Shown in pieces: positions 1-11,243 of a stretch of 64,000 bases of DNA. The stretch is from Seriola aureovittata (Eukaryota; Chordata; Actinopteri; Carangiformes; Carangidae), in assembly GCF_021018895.1 (NCBI RefSeq), contig NC_079387.1, forward strand, positions 9,518,083-9,582,082, given 5' to 3'. The translations under genes were made by a program, and so were the position numbers. Position 1 is the stretch's first letter; every line of letters begins with the position of its first letter. The notes beneath the pieces are model-generated. The model made no database searches. It saw nothing but the letters and a program-made list of their open reading frames with translations, and had not been told where the DNA came from.

Positions 1-1033
1 CAAGTGAGTTTGAAATATTAAAGATTCATATACTCAGAGATTTTGGATATTTCAGTGAAGGAGGTTTAGATTTTTTTAAACTTTTTTTATGTCTATTACA
101 ACATGTCCAGAGGAGATCTTTAAACGTTTATTTTCCTTTTATTGAATATTATTAAATCTAGTTTGATGATACTCCAAATAAAATATTAAATGCACATCTG
201 TAACATCTGTAAACTATCAATGAATTAAAGTAGATTTAAGTTTGGATCTAAGGTAAAGATCGTGCGTGTGTATGTGTGTGCGTGTGTGTGTTACATGCAT
301 GAAAAAGACACATGATTATAGAGCTCAACCTGTGACCTGTGTTCGCCGACATGAGACCAAAGAACAATGATTACACAGCTGCGACCCTGCGCCTGTATTT
401 TGTGTTGGTGCGTCAACGTCTTTTTCAAAGCCTCGTGTTAAACGCCTTTAAAGGACAAAGTGGACGTCTAAACACAGGATAATCCTTAAAGTGGCACCTT
501 GGCAGATGTCGTCAAAGATACACACATCTGCAGAGTGTGAAATCTGGTCATGATGGAGGAGTTAGCGCTCAAGATTTCAGTTTGTTCATCTGGCTGTGGA
601 AACAGTTGATGACTGTTGCTGTAAATGTCACTAACACTGACGCCTCGGACCGAATAACAGCCGCTTCGCTTCAAAGACGTGGATGTGCGGTGTAATTCTG
701 ACCATGATGACAGCTCTAAAACACACTTGTTAAGGGTTTGGGAGCTGCCTGTCAGAGGCTTAAAAGCTGTTATTGTTAAATACATGAACACACTCACAAC
801 TCTGAGTCGCCACAAGTTGTAAAGTGCAGGTCTTTGTTCAGGATGGAGGGTCTGTTTGTTCTGTCATTAGGCCTCTGCAGCAATAAAGCTTTCATCCCGT
901 CACGTTCGGATTCACACAGGAAGAGAAAATTAGACCTTTTACGTCTTCCATTTCCACCTGGATCTTTAAACTGAAGAGGAGAGGAGGTTTGCACTCGCAC
1001 CGGAGAAGTAAATGTGTGATTTCTGTGTCGCAG

Positions 1034-1198
1034 GGAGCCACTAACGACGGACCGGCAGCCGCAGAGTCCACAGGTGCTAAAAGTCTGGGGCGACCCCTGA
1101 ACAGAGGGCAGGACCACCCGAACAACAGTCCTCTCCAGCGTCCCTCAGAGGAGAGGACGATCAGCAGGGAGCAAGATGGCTTCCTGTTGCCAGACTGA
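1034..1198 (+). CDS. Candidate terminal coding exon of an unidentified plus-strand gene
   Basis: A pyrimidine-containing tract ending in CGCAG at 1033 is followed by an open frame of about 54 codons that begins with Gly-Ala-Thr, ends Gly-Phe-Leu-Leu-Pro-Asp and stops at TGA 1196-1198. Only 70 bases further on is an AATAAA signal at 1269-1274, as expected for a last exon. The peptide is polar and low in hydrophobic residues, like a disordered C-terminal tail. I do not recognise the protein. The window opens with CAA followed by GTGAGT at 4-9, which could be the donor of the previous exon and would make 4-1033 the intron. The gene would run tail-to-tail with rtraf. It could instead be a chance open frame, since no second exon is visible. 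Confidence 0.42.
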   Translation, partial: GATNDGPAAAESTGAKSLGRPLNRGQDHPNNSPLQRPSEERTISREQDGFLLPD

Positions 1199-1268
1199 CC
1201 GTCGGAGCAGATTTACAGCCCCTCCACAGACCCGACCCCATTATCTCTCCTTAAAGATATAACCCCCA

Positions 1269-1274
1269 AATAAA
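1269..1274 (+). promoter_or_regulatory. Poly(A) signal AATAAA after the candidate terminal exon
   Basis: A canonical AATAAA lies 70 bases after the TGA of the candidate terminal exon and is followed by a T-rich stretch from about 1280. It fits as the cleavage signal of the gene entering from the left. Confidence 0.45.
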
Positions 1275-2484
1275 TGTTTTGTAAATTTGTTTTATACCTC
1301 ATTTTTAGTTTTTTTTTTATTGTATTTTTGTATGCGAATTTTTTCTATTGATTAGCTACAGAACAATGAAATCAGATTTTAAAATGTATGAGTTTCTGTT
1401 CATGAAGAGCTTTAAAAACAAACTTGTTTGAGCCAAAGTTCTGTTGTGAGACTGAGCACCAGCTGCTTTAAAACTCAGCGTTTCATCAGGTTAAAACACA
1501 GACTGAAGGAAAAGTTTCTAGACTTTTTGGGAAAGTTTGTGTCTATATGAATCTTATTGTTTCCCAGCTCCGGCTTCATATTTAGAGCTGAGACATTGAT
1601 CTGCTCATCGGACTCTCAGCAGCAACGTGAATAAAATCAAACTACGACACCGACTGAAGAAAAACTGACATTTACCAGACGATAAGAAGCTGTTGTCATC
1701 ACTGACTGAAGTTGTAATCAGATTACTGTAATCCGTTTCCCTCAGCCCTGTGTGCCAGTCAGATCACAGCAACTCTGCACTACTAATCTGTATTTCACAC
1801 ACGATGAAATGACATTACTTTTTTTTTTTTTTTTTTTACTACTACTACTTTTCAAATCTTTATCTTTTTATAAGATGTGATATTTATAACAATAAAAATG
1901 TGATTTGGTACTTGACAGATGTTTGTGTTTTCAGATGCCTAACCAAACTACCAGCACACAGGAAGCACAGGAGCCAAACTCTGTTCAGCTGTATTTATAG
2001 ATTTTTCCACACAGCGTCAGTGTAAATCATTTCAAAATAACCTTTTTCTTCTTCTCTGGAAACAAAAGATACAAATAAAATGTGTCAGTTTGAATCTTTC
2101 AGAAGCTTCTCTGAGGTTTCTACTGAGGGAGAGATTATGGCAGCCAGGAGATGATCAGAAGGTTCGACCTCAGTCTCTGAAGAAATGAATGACTCGACAT
2201 ATTACTAGGTATGAGTATATCAATGCTAACTGTGCAGCAATTACTGCATTGTGTGTTTTGGTGTAAACTTGTTTCTGTACAAAAACGAAAGACAGCGTCT
2301 GAAAAGCATTCGCTTTAAATTCCCAATCTGATCTGTGATGTCACACAACAACGGAAAACACAAACTCATTTCTGTCCACCTCAAAAAACAAAAAGAAAAA
2401 AAAAAAAAAAAAGGGCTTTTCTGTTCAAAATCAAATTAAAACGCCTCCTTCAGTCCCGCCCTTCCTCGTTCTTCATCCTCGCTC
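1275..2484. other. Intergenic and rtraf 3'-flanking sequence
   Basis: No coding exon is visible. The stretch holds a T19-type tract near 1820-1838, an A-rich run near 2396-2413 and ordinary AT-rich sequence. The 3' untranslated region of rtraf must lie in its right part, but I see no canonical AATAAA on the minus strand close to the stop codon. Confidence 0.6.
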
Positions 2485-5437
2485 TCATCTGCCGACCTTG
2501 CCCAGCCTGTGGTCTGTCTTGGGGTCGGCTATGATGGCCTGAACGGCTACGATGGCCTCGTTGATCTTGGTCTGCAGCTCCCTCAGCTCCTCGATGTGCA
2601 GCAGGCGCAGGATCTGAGCCGCTTCGTTCAGAGTCGCGTCTGAGGAGAGAGAGAGAGAGAGACGTTTATTTTACTTTCCCATGGATGATTAAGTTTTATT
2701 GGATACATGTGTGTTAACACCACAGCCGCTGCTGCCTGAGTGGCTGTCAGCACACTGATCGACCACCTCGCGTCAAAATAACCAAACCGACCCTTCACAA
2801 TCAATTTGCCTCTTCCTGTACTTTTTTTTTTCTCATGATGTTACAAAGGCAGCACTCACCTCCAGTGTCGAAACCCAAGATGTGTTTGTCTAGAGCTACT
2901 GGAATACCCTGCAGAGGAGAGGAAAATACACACGAGTGAGGCTGCAGCCAAACCAAGAGACGCTAATTATAAACCAGAGGAACATTTGTTCCTTCATTAA
3001 ATCAAAAACAATCAGTGTTGTGTAATAAAAATGCAGATATCTAAACATTAGTATGAACACGTAGCATGTACCTCTCTGTTTTGGCTGGCTTTAGTGATGG
3101 CTTCAGGAGAGAGTCTCTCCTGGATCAGAATACGAATGGCCTGGCAGGTCCACAAGAAAACACAGACAAATTAACACGACAGACTTCTTCTAAATTCATA
3201 TTATAACCCACAGAATAAAAACCCTGTTTGATGGTCAGAATCTTTCCTGCAATTGCCTTTCATTGTATTTAGCTTCTGTAATTATGAAGTAGTTTTCTTT
3301 ATTAGTTGTGCAGCCTGCTGTCCCTGTGCAGAACTCACAACCAACTGCATTTACTCCAGCTTCACTGCTGATTAGATCTCATAGATTTCAGCCTCATTGT
3401 TTAATGTTCACTCTCTTTCTGTTATTAACTGACTTCTTTATGCAATGTGAGTTTGTTCTGTTGCACTGTAAACTCTTCTCTGTCTCAGACACCACGACTG
3501 AAATCTTCAGGGTTTGAACTTTAATGACCTTTGTCATGAAGCTAAGAAATATAATTTAAATTCATAATTTTAATATGTTTAATAGATATTTAAGAGCATG
3601 TGATAAATATTTTAAGTGCGTGTGTGTGTGTGCGCACACTCTCACCTTGAGCATAACCAGGTAGTCGTCATGCCTCTGTATTTTGAGGATGTTGGACAGA
3701 GCCGTCACTCCTGCTTTGAAATCTGGTGAATTACCTGAAAAACAACAAACAAATGATGATTTCACAAACGAGTGACGACATCACACATTGAAGGAAAAGA
3801 AAGGAAGAACGTGAGAGAGCGAGAGAGGAGGAAGGAAAGGCAGAGGAGTGTTTCTGCTTACTGTCAAGGTTGACCAGAGGATCAATTGCTTTGTCACTGT
3901 TACTGGAGGCCGCCAGCGGCTGACAGATCTTATACTTATCCACTGAGGAGAGACGACAGAACACACACATGATAAAACACACACGTACACGACATGTTCC
4001 AACACCATTTCTATAAAAAGAACAGGACGTATGAGCTGGCATCACCAGGACACATTATTCCCTTTATAATGTCTCCATCTACTGGTCTCCATCAGGATTT
4101 CAGCGCTGTAGTACAGACGCATGTATCACACGTTCATCTAGAGCAGTGGCTTCCAACATTTTTGGCTTGTGACACAAAATGAAATAATGTCTGATTGCAG
4201 CAGATCAGATGTATATATCTGTGAGTTATGGCCTCGTCAAACAACAGGTGATAATTTGATTTCATTTTCTCACCATTGTCTCCATATTCGTAGCGAACAG
4301 CCAGGCCCAGTAACCAGTCGACAGCTTCCTGCTTCTCCTGGACCCCGAACGGACAGTTGACATCCTGCAGGTACTGCACAGATGCAAAGGAAACACAACT
4401 CATATATATATATATATATACACACATTTAAGACAGTGATGACATTTCCACAGCAGTGACATTAGGGTTCCCTGGTAGCAGCTTTAAGGTGCTATTCTCT
4501 GTTACTGAAAGTCTGCCAACGCAGCAGTGTTTCTGAGACAAGCAGGGTGCTGGTGGTGTCACCTTCTGGTAGGCTTTGGGCCACTCTGAGCTGGGGATGT
4601 TCCTCAGGTCTCCCCTGTCCTCTATCTTGTAGTGTCGAATCTTCTGGTCCTCCAGCCACACGATGCAGTTCCTGAACTGTGTCTCATCTGAAAGGGACAG
4701 ATGCACATCTGTAGATTACTGGACACATACATTCAACACACCAGCAGCCACATAAAGTAATCTGACGTCGTATAATGGAGGCAACTGAATAAATGAATGA
4801 ATCAGCTGTCTCTGTATGAGAGCAACATGTCAGCTTTCATCTGCTGACTCTCAGTAAAGTCTGCTGAATCATTTAGCTTCTACAGGACGAAAATAGTTTA
4901 TATTGCATCGGGGGGGGGTTGACATTTTAATTCACTGCTCTATCGGTGGTAAATCGATACTTACAGCCGAGGAGTGAGGCTGAAATCCGAGTAAATATAT
5001 TCAGACTAAAATGCCCTATTGCGTAATGTTACACACCGTTTGCTAAATGGCTGATTTCAAGGTAAAAAAGTGCCATTAGAAACTCATTAGTTGAAATAAA
5101 ACATTGAGCACAAGGGGCACACTGTTTATTGAGGGCGTTAGCATTAGCTACGCCGAATAAAAGTGTGGCGTATTAAAAGTCTATATTTACATTTACGTCG
5201 TCTTCTAACAAATATACGTTTGGCGGCAAAAACATTTCATAAAACCACTATTTTACTACGACAGTTTCGCACTACGTTGTCTCCTCACAGTTGTGATGCG
5301 TGCGGACACGTTAGCCGGCTCCACGTTACACTCACTGGACCCATTCAACAGATACCGGAAGAGCTTATTTTCTTACCTTTGCAGTCAAATCCATCGGGGT
5401 TGTGATAATCTAGAGCTGTCAGTTTTCTCCGGAACAT
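2485..5437 (-). CDS. rtraf: RNA transcription, translation and transport factor (RTRAF / C14orf166 / CGI-99 / hCLE), 8 coding exons
   Basis: Coding exons, in transcript order, are 5437-5377, 4687-4563, 4373-4274, 3942-3862, 3734-3646, 3140-3072, 2908-2860 and 2639-2485. All introns are GT-AG, and the frame is kept across 729 nt to a 242-residue protein, close to the 244 of the human protein. The start is the ATG reading MFRRKLTALDYHNP. Diagnostic stretches are FIVWLEDQKIRHYKIEDRG-like (here NCIVWLEDQKIRHYKIEDRG), DWLLGLAVRYEYGDN, RHDDYLVMLK and the C-terminal DHRLGKVGR. In vertebrates this protein belongs to the RTCB-DDX1-FAM98B tRNA-ligase complex, binds RNA polymerase II and shuttles between nucleus and cytoplasm in RNA granules. 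The alpha-helical C-terminal half, which mediates assembly, is intact. The promoter side carries an NRF1-type palindrome, as expected for a housekeeping gene. Confidence 0.97.
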
Positions 5438-5528
5438 TTCAACGTGTGTTTTGAGTGTAAACGGCTGCTATCTTTGGCTAACAGTTGGCTATCTTAGCTG
5501 TTTTTTCTGCTAGCAGTCAGTGTGGCAC

Positions 5529-5540
5529 TGCGCATGCGCC
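5529..5540. promoter_or_regulatory. NRF1-like palindrome upstream of rtraf
   Basis: TGCGCATGCGCC lies about 90 bases upstream of the rtraf ATG and matches the palindromic NRF1 core GCGCATGCGC. An ETS-like core (ACTTCCTG) follows at about 5547-5554. Together they suggest a TATA-less housekeeping promoter. The assignment rests on motif match alone. Confidence 0.5.
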
Positions 5541-6087
5541 GCCACAACTTCCTGTATTAACTATCAAAATAAAACCATACTTGGATAAGACGGTATTTGT
5601 ATTAGTATAGCCTTAATTTGACCTGTTCCGAACAGCAATGTTCTTACATTTTTCTTGTTTATTTTCTACATTTATTTTTATTTTTTGTCTTCAAATGCCA
5701 GATTATACTTAATTTCTTTGAACAGAATTATTTCAACTGCCCCCCAGTTACAACTTAATAAATTATAGTTGTTTCCAAAACTTCAAATGAAAAGCTTCAA
5801 AACTTTTGACTCCAAATATGTATGTATAATCTGGACAATCTGATAAAATTAGTTTGTCCTCAACACAACTACAGTTCAACATTCAGACAGTTTAGATTCA
5901 GTAACTACAACCTTACGTCACACACAGAGAGGAACACAGACTTTGGAAAAAAATGACAACTTTATTACACGTCACATTTTATAAAATGAGGCAAAAACCA
6001 TCCAAGATGATGCAAAAGAGAAAACAAAAACAGAGTTGGGGGGGTTGCTTTAGGTATGCATGTTTGTGTGTGTGTGTGGGGGCATGT
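5541..6087. other. Short intergenic spacer between rtraf and the sap18 stop codon
   Basis: The spacer of about 550 bases is AT-rich and holds the rtraf upstream region and the sap18 3' untranslated region. On the minus strand AATAAA (plus-strand TTTATT, 5961-5966) lies about 125 bases after the sap18 stop and is the likely sap18 poly(A) signal. A short GT run is at 6064-6078. Confidence 0.6.
5961..5966 (-). promoter_or_regulatory. sap18 poly(A) signal
   Basis: AATAAA on the minus strand lies about 125 bases downstream of the sap18 stop codon, at a typical position for a short vertebrate 3' untranslated region. Confidence 0.65.
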
Positions 6088-7815
6088 TCAGAATGGCCTC
6101 ATGCGTGTGCTAAGGGGTGGGGCTCTGTTAGGCGGTGTGATTGCTATGTCCAGGTAGTCTCCGATCTGAAAGCGCTGAGACTGCAATGTCATGGAGTCAT
6201 CTGCACCCTTTCTGCCGGATACAGTACTGCCGATGTCTTTCAACCTGGGGGGTGGAAGACAAGTTTTAATATGCAGTGCAAAAAAATTCAACATCCCTTC
6301 TAGCAAGTGGCTTTGCAGTGTGATACCGACCTGTACGCTTTCCCTCTGGGGTCAGGGAAGACTATGGCAAAGCTGAAGTGAGTTCCCTTTTTCCTGGCCT
6401 CTGGATATACTTCCTTCACCAGGCTGGTCAGCTCCTTCAGAGTAGCATCCATCCTGAAACACACAGAATCAGTTAAAGGCTCCAGTGCCAACTTCTCTAT
6501 TCACATCAAACAGTATCTCTAACGGTCATTTGACACATACAACAACAAAGAAGAAGAGTGAAGCATTTGTAACCTCACCATGTGTATATCTGCAGTTCAC
6601 TAGAGGGGACGTTGCCACGAGCGAACTCATCTGCTCTGTGATGTCGGCCACTGTTGGTGGTGAATACTCGCAGCAGGAGAGGGCATGTCTGTAACGTAAA
6701 GCATCAAACACATGGGTAGGCTGCTAAAACCAAGAACACCTAGTAACAATGATATAAGATAGAGAAAAAACTACCGTACTGATCTAAAAATATACTGTTG
6801 AGAAAGGCTCTGTTCTAAAAGCTGGAGTTTTAGTTTTTTTTAATCAATGTTAGAAATCTCAACAGGATTTTTAAGAGGGTTTACGTCCTTCTGGGACTGA
6901 ACTTCGTCCAGTTTGAAGGTGGCTGAGTTTTAAACCTACACTGCCCTCTAGTGGTCACCACCAGTAACTCCACCTCCTTCATTTTTACTGCCAATATACA
7001 GTAGATAATAACACCATTATCAATATTACTATTACTAGACGAGTTGGATTAATAATCATTACAGCAACGACGTAAACAACACCCGACTGTGTGCATGTAA
7101 TTTACACACAGTTATCAAACTTAATGAGATAAAACACAAACCCAGGTCAACTCAGCTGTTGAGGCTAAGTTGTAATATATATAGAAAATAGATGTTGCTT
7201 GAGAATTGATAAATGGCGAATTCATCTAAACACACAGGAGTTTCGTAAAAGACCTGAAGATTACATTTAGGTAGATTACAACTAGGGGGAAACATTTTAG
7301 CTGCATTTTACTATTAAAAGTTATTATTAATTATTATTTTGGGTTTCGTTCTTCTTTTTTTGCAAGACCGCAGTCTGTCAGTTCACGTGGAAAATGTTTA
7401 GTCAAACTTTTTTTTTTAAATCTAAGTTTAAAGCTAAGCAAATAGTTAATTGTTAACATCGTTGATTAACAACGAATAGATATTTCTGATTGGCTGGCAC
7501 GTTAGCACTAGCACACTTCAGAGGCTAACGTCCAGTTTTGTTTTTTTTTTAATCTTGCTTTTACTTTCACCACAGTATTAACAGCTTACACGTTGCACTA
7601 ATGCTGATATAACAATGTTGTAAAGTGTAATTGTCGAGCCCAAACATAAATCTACCGCTCTCCGAACTGTTAGGCAGCACTTGGGGTTAGCATCCATGTT
7701 AGCTTCGAGCTAATGAGGTAAACAAGCTAAACCAGGCTCCCACCTTTTCTCTATCAATCGGCTTCTCCGGCTCCTTCTTTATTTCCTCTTGTGTGATCCG
7801 TGATTCAAGAGCCAT
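6088..7815 (-). CDS. sap18: Sin3A-associated protein SAP18, 4 coding exons
   Basis: Coding exons are 7815-7744, 6688-6579, 6453-6331 and 6244-6088. They total 462 nt and encode 153 residues, the same length as human SAP18. The start is MALESRITQEEIKKEP. Diagnostic stretches are CPLLLRVFTTNSGRHH, WMDATLKELTSLVKEVYPEA, the SGRKGADDS loop and the C-terminal DYLDIAITPPNRAPP. All splice sites are GT-AG. SAP18 has a ubiquitin-like fold. It links to the Sin3-HDAC co-repressor and, with RNPS1 and Acinus or Pinin, forms the ASAP/PSAP complexes at exon junctions in the nucleus. The gene sits on the same strand as rtraf with a 650-base gap. In mammals SAP18 shares a chromosomal neighbourhood with GJA3 and GJB2/6, as here. 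No defects are seen. Confidence 0.97.
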
Positions 7816-9659
7816 TGTTTTCTATCACTTGTATATTAATGCTCGTACGTCGTGACTTCAACCACCGTGTCTGGATGTTTTATCGTAGCCGCTGCAGGCA
7901 GCGAAACACCAACGAGACAGAAAGCGAGACAATTTCCGTTTCCGGTTTCCTTTTCTATGACTTCGCGGCTTTATCGCCCCCTTCTGCTCAGGAGTGTTGC
8001 AGCATTTTATTGATAAATATTTGAAACGATTCGTAATAGACTCAGCATTGATGATTGATTAATGTAGATTATATTAATAATAACAATTAAATCACTTCGC
8101 CAATACAGAACTAATAAAGCTTGTGACTAATGTGATGGAAAACTTTCATAATCCAATTAAATCTATATTCTTTTAATCTTATATTGCTGATATGTGAAAA
8201 TACATGTGAGTTATGCCCCAAAATGACAAACGTGGTATTTTCTCTCTCTTTCTGCAACAAGGGATCTTCCTAAATTTAGATGCACTGAGGAAAAGTCGCC
8301 ACTAAACAGTTTTAAAGGGTTAATCCCACTGGCACACATCTTACATTTTTCCTCTGCCAGAAAATATGATATATATATATATATATTTAATTTACTCTAT
8401 ATGTGCATTAAAAAATAATGACATATTCAATGTTACTGAACATGAAACAAAATATCTGCAAGTTCCAGAAATCAACCGGAACGTCTTGTAGCACTTTCAT
8501 ACAGTAGAGTGGCTGATCCAGGATCAGTCAGCCAAGTCCACCTACAGAACTGAGACCTGCTATTCAGTCACATGCTGCTCTCCCCCTCACTCATTACAGT
8601 GTGTGAGTGTAGATTTCTGGGTAACATATATGTGAGCGTTGTACAGTGTGTGTCTGTGTATGTGTGTGTCAGTGTGTGTGTGTGTTTGTGCGTACGTATC
8701 CTGACACTGGCCCCCTCTGTTCTCCTGCTGGCTGGCTGATCAGGGATCAGGAGCTACTCAAACAATTGGCTCTATTTTACCTCTCTCTCTTTCTCCCTAC
8801 TCATTCACTTTTGTGTGACCCCACGTCACCCCACCACCACCACCACCACCACCTCATCAGCATGGATGGCATGGGCCTGCTTGATTTTTCTTTTTTTTTT
8901 AGGCCTGTTCTGACTGACAGATCAAACAGTGGCTCTTTGAGTCTGGTGTTGACACTGATATCCATTCATTGATATGCATCAAGAATAAGAGTCACTGTTA
9001 TTTCCCCTAATGACTCCATTAGAATCACTGACGCCCTCTGTCTCTGCCTCAGTCCCATGATGTTTTCTTGCCCTTCCAGATCATTGCTGCTCATGTTGCA
9101 GGATCATGTTAAAGCTGAGCTACAGAGGAGAATCCAAACACAAAGCCTGCAATTCATCAGCAGCAGCTCCTGCTTCATGATTCACAAAAAAATGATATTT
9201 CTGAAAGAAGAGTCCAAATGCGTTTTCTAACTTCCTGGTACGTTGATGGCTTGGCTGCAAATTTTTTAAATCCCCACCCCCAATATTGTAGCTCAAACAG
9301 AGCATGAGGAATATGTTGCAGCCACTTCAGAAGTTTTTATTTCAGTTCTGTGAGTATCCACAGTTGTAAACCGAGGAAGTTGGTTTTTGCTCCCACACTT
9401 CGACAAACAGTGGGAAAAGCTCATTGGTCACAGACATTAGCGGCACACAGAGCCGCACTGTCCTGCAGGCTCACTGCTGCCAAGGGATGGTTTGGCTCTG
9501 ACAAGTCACTTTGACTCTCTACCTGTGTCCAGTTACAGCCTCCGAGAGATCACACACACTCACTCACACACACACACATTTACACACTGCAATGCAACTT
9601 TGTTCTTTCCCTGTGAGAATAGATCGTAACTGTTGAGCGCTGCTTTTTATTTGTACTCC

Positions 9660-10000
9660 AACATTAAAGGCCTCATATAGTGTAAAGGTCTGTGTCCATG
9701 TGTAGTGTGATTATAGATCAGCTCTAGCTTCTATATTAATACTGTGAAAGTATCAAAGCCTCAGTCCACAGAGAAATGCACACAGCCTGTATTCAGAAAC
9801 TGAGCCTTAAAACCAGCCGTCAGGACTTCCTGTAACTTTGTGATGTCACAACAAAGCAGTCACCAAGAGAGGCTCAGAGCCTCCTCTCTTCTGATTGGCT
9901 CACTGACCTGTTGTTACTAGAGCTCCAGAGAGAAGCCTGAGAGAGGAGATGTAAAACTACACTGAGATGGTTTTTGCTTCTTAAAACCACAAATATATCT
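9660..10000. repeat. Probable dispersed non-coding element
   Basis: The block includes AAGGCCTCATATAGTG, a TGATGTCACAA motif, a GATTGGCTC motif and the phrase GAGAGGAGATGTAAAACTAC. It reads like a degraded, dispersed fish element that I have an impression of having seen in other teleost loci. No clear terminal repeats are visible, so class and exact ends are uncertain. Confidence 0.35.
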
Positions 10001-11160
10001 TCTTATGGATCAACACTTCAAAATAAAACACACTCCACTTCACCCTCACTCACCTCACAGCCACCTACACCTACAGTGCCTGGAGAGAGAACTTGCTGGA
10101 CTTGCTTTTGGTCTTCACATCTGGATTTCCATCTGGAAAAACATGGGAGCTGCTCTGGAAATGTCACGTCCATCAGGTGCTAAATATATAAATATATCTA
10201 GATATATTTCACTGCTTCCATCATTAACAGAAACTCTTGTTAAAGCAACCCCACTATATATTAGTAATGGATTATTATTAGTTAAAATCAATTTAAGCTG
10301 TTATCTAATTTCTTCTTCTGTTCTGTCTGTGTAGCCTCTTCCTCTTGAACATTGCCACAGCTCGACCCCTGTGAGGTTTTATTTTGAAAGTCCTCGCAGG
10401 AAGAAATGCTAATTTACTCTGGCTGACTTCGACACTTGGAGGCACATCTTTTATTTCATGCAAGGACACCAGGCGCTGCAGGTTTGTGTTGTGTTCAGTG
10501 TATTAGATTCCACTCTTTTATTTTATTTTTTCATTTTAATTTGTGTCAGCAGTGATGTGACAGTGAGCTGTGTGTTTTGTTTTCATGCTGGAAAGGACTA
10601 TGTGGAATATTGTCCTGCAAACAACCTGACGCTCCAGACACAAGGTGAGAAAACGACTTTATCTTTATTGAAGTCGGTCATTTGAGATTCATTTATCGTC
10701 ATTATATTGGCAGCGTTTTTACCAATGAAAACAGCTGCTCTCAATTCATGTAAATTATCAGTGAGTCAATAAATCAATCAGTGCCTCAGTGTGAATGGTG
10801 AGGCTCAGTGAGGACTGTAGTAAAGTGGGTTTGTACAGTGTGTTCAGTGTGTTTTTAGTTGAGTGGGCTCAGTTCAGTGCAGTCCACAGTGGGCAGAGAG
10901 GTTCATCAGTTCACATGAATGCTGGCGCTGGGCCTTCTCTCCTCCTCCTCCTCTCACTTTCATTCCTTTTTCATCCTCTTCCTCTTTCAAACTTCTCTTT
11001 TGTTTCATGGCCCCGTCCCTGCTTTCATCTTCTGCCACCGGCTTCCTTCTGAATTTCCACCCGTGTCGCTGTCTGATGTGCAGCTCAAAGGAAGCAGCGA
11101 AACATGCATCAGAAAACACCGACACACACCGTATTCACTGTCTCCCTGCAGATTTTGACT

Positions 11161-11204
11161 TGAGACTTGAACCAGCAACCTTGTAGTAGAAAGCCCACCG
11201 CTCT
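11161..11204 (-). repeat. tRNA-derived SINE head remnant
   Basis: Read on the minus strand, the block gives AGAGCGGTGGGC followed by a loop-like segment and then GGTTGCTGGTTCAAGTCTCA. This resembles the anticodon-arm and B-box (GGTTCAANTC) half of a tRNA-derived SINE. The A-box half is not clear, so it is a fragment. It ends about 40 bases before the acceptor in front of the beta connexin start codon. Confidence 0.4.
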
Positions 11205-11243
11205 CATTAATCCCATCCTCAGCTCTCCGTCCGTTTCCCCAGG

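Larger units (their letters stand above)
7816..11243. other. sap18 promoter and upstream region of the beta connexin
   Basis: Just right of the sap18 ATG, 7930-7960 contains repeated TTTCCG/CCGGTTTCC (ETS-like) elements, consistent with the sap18 promoter. The rest holds a GT-rich run at about 8644-8692, a (CAC)n run at about 8831-8853, a T run near 8885, a probable dispersed repeat at about 9660-10000 and a tRNA-like SINE remnant at about 11161-11204. A possible 5' untranslated exon of the connexin ends at ACAAG before GTGAGA at about 10643, but this rests on a donor match only. No coding exon was found. Confidence 0.5.
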
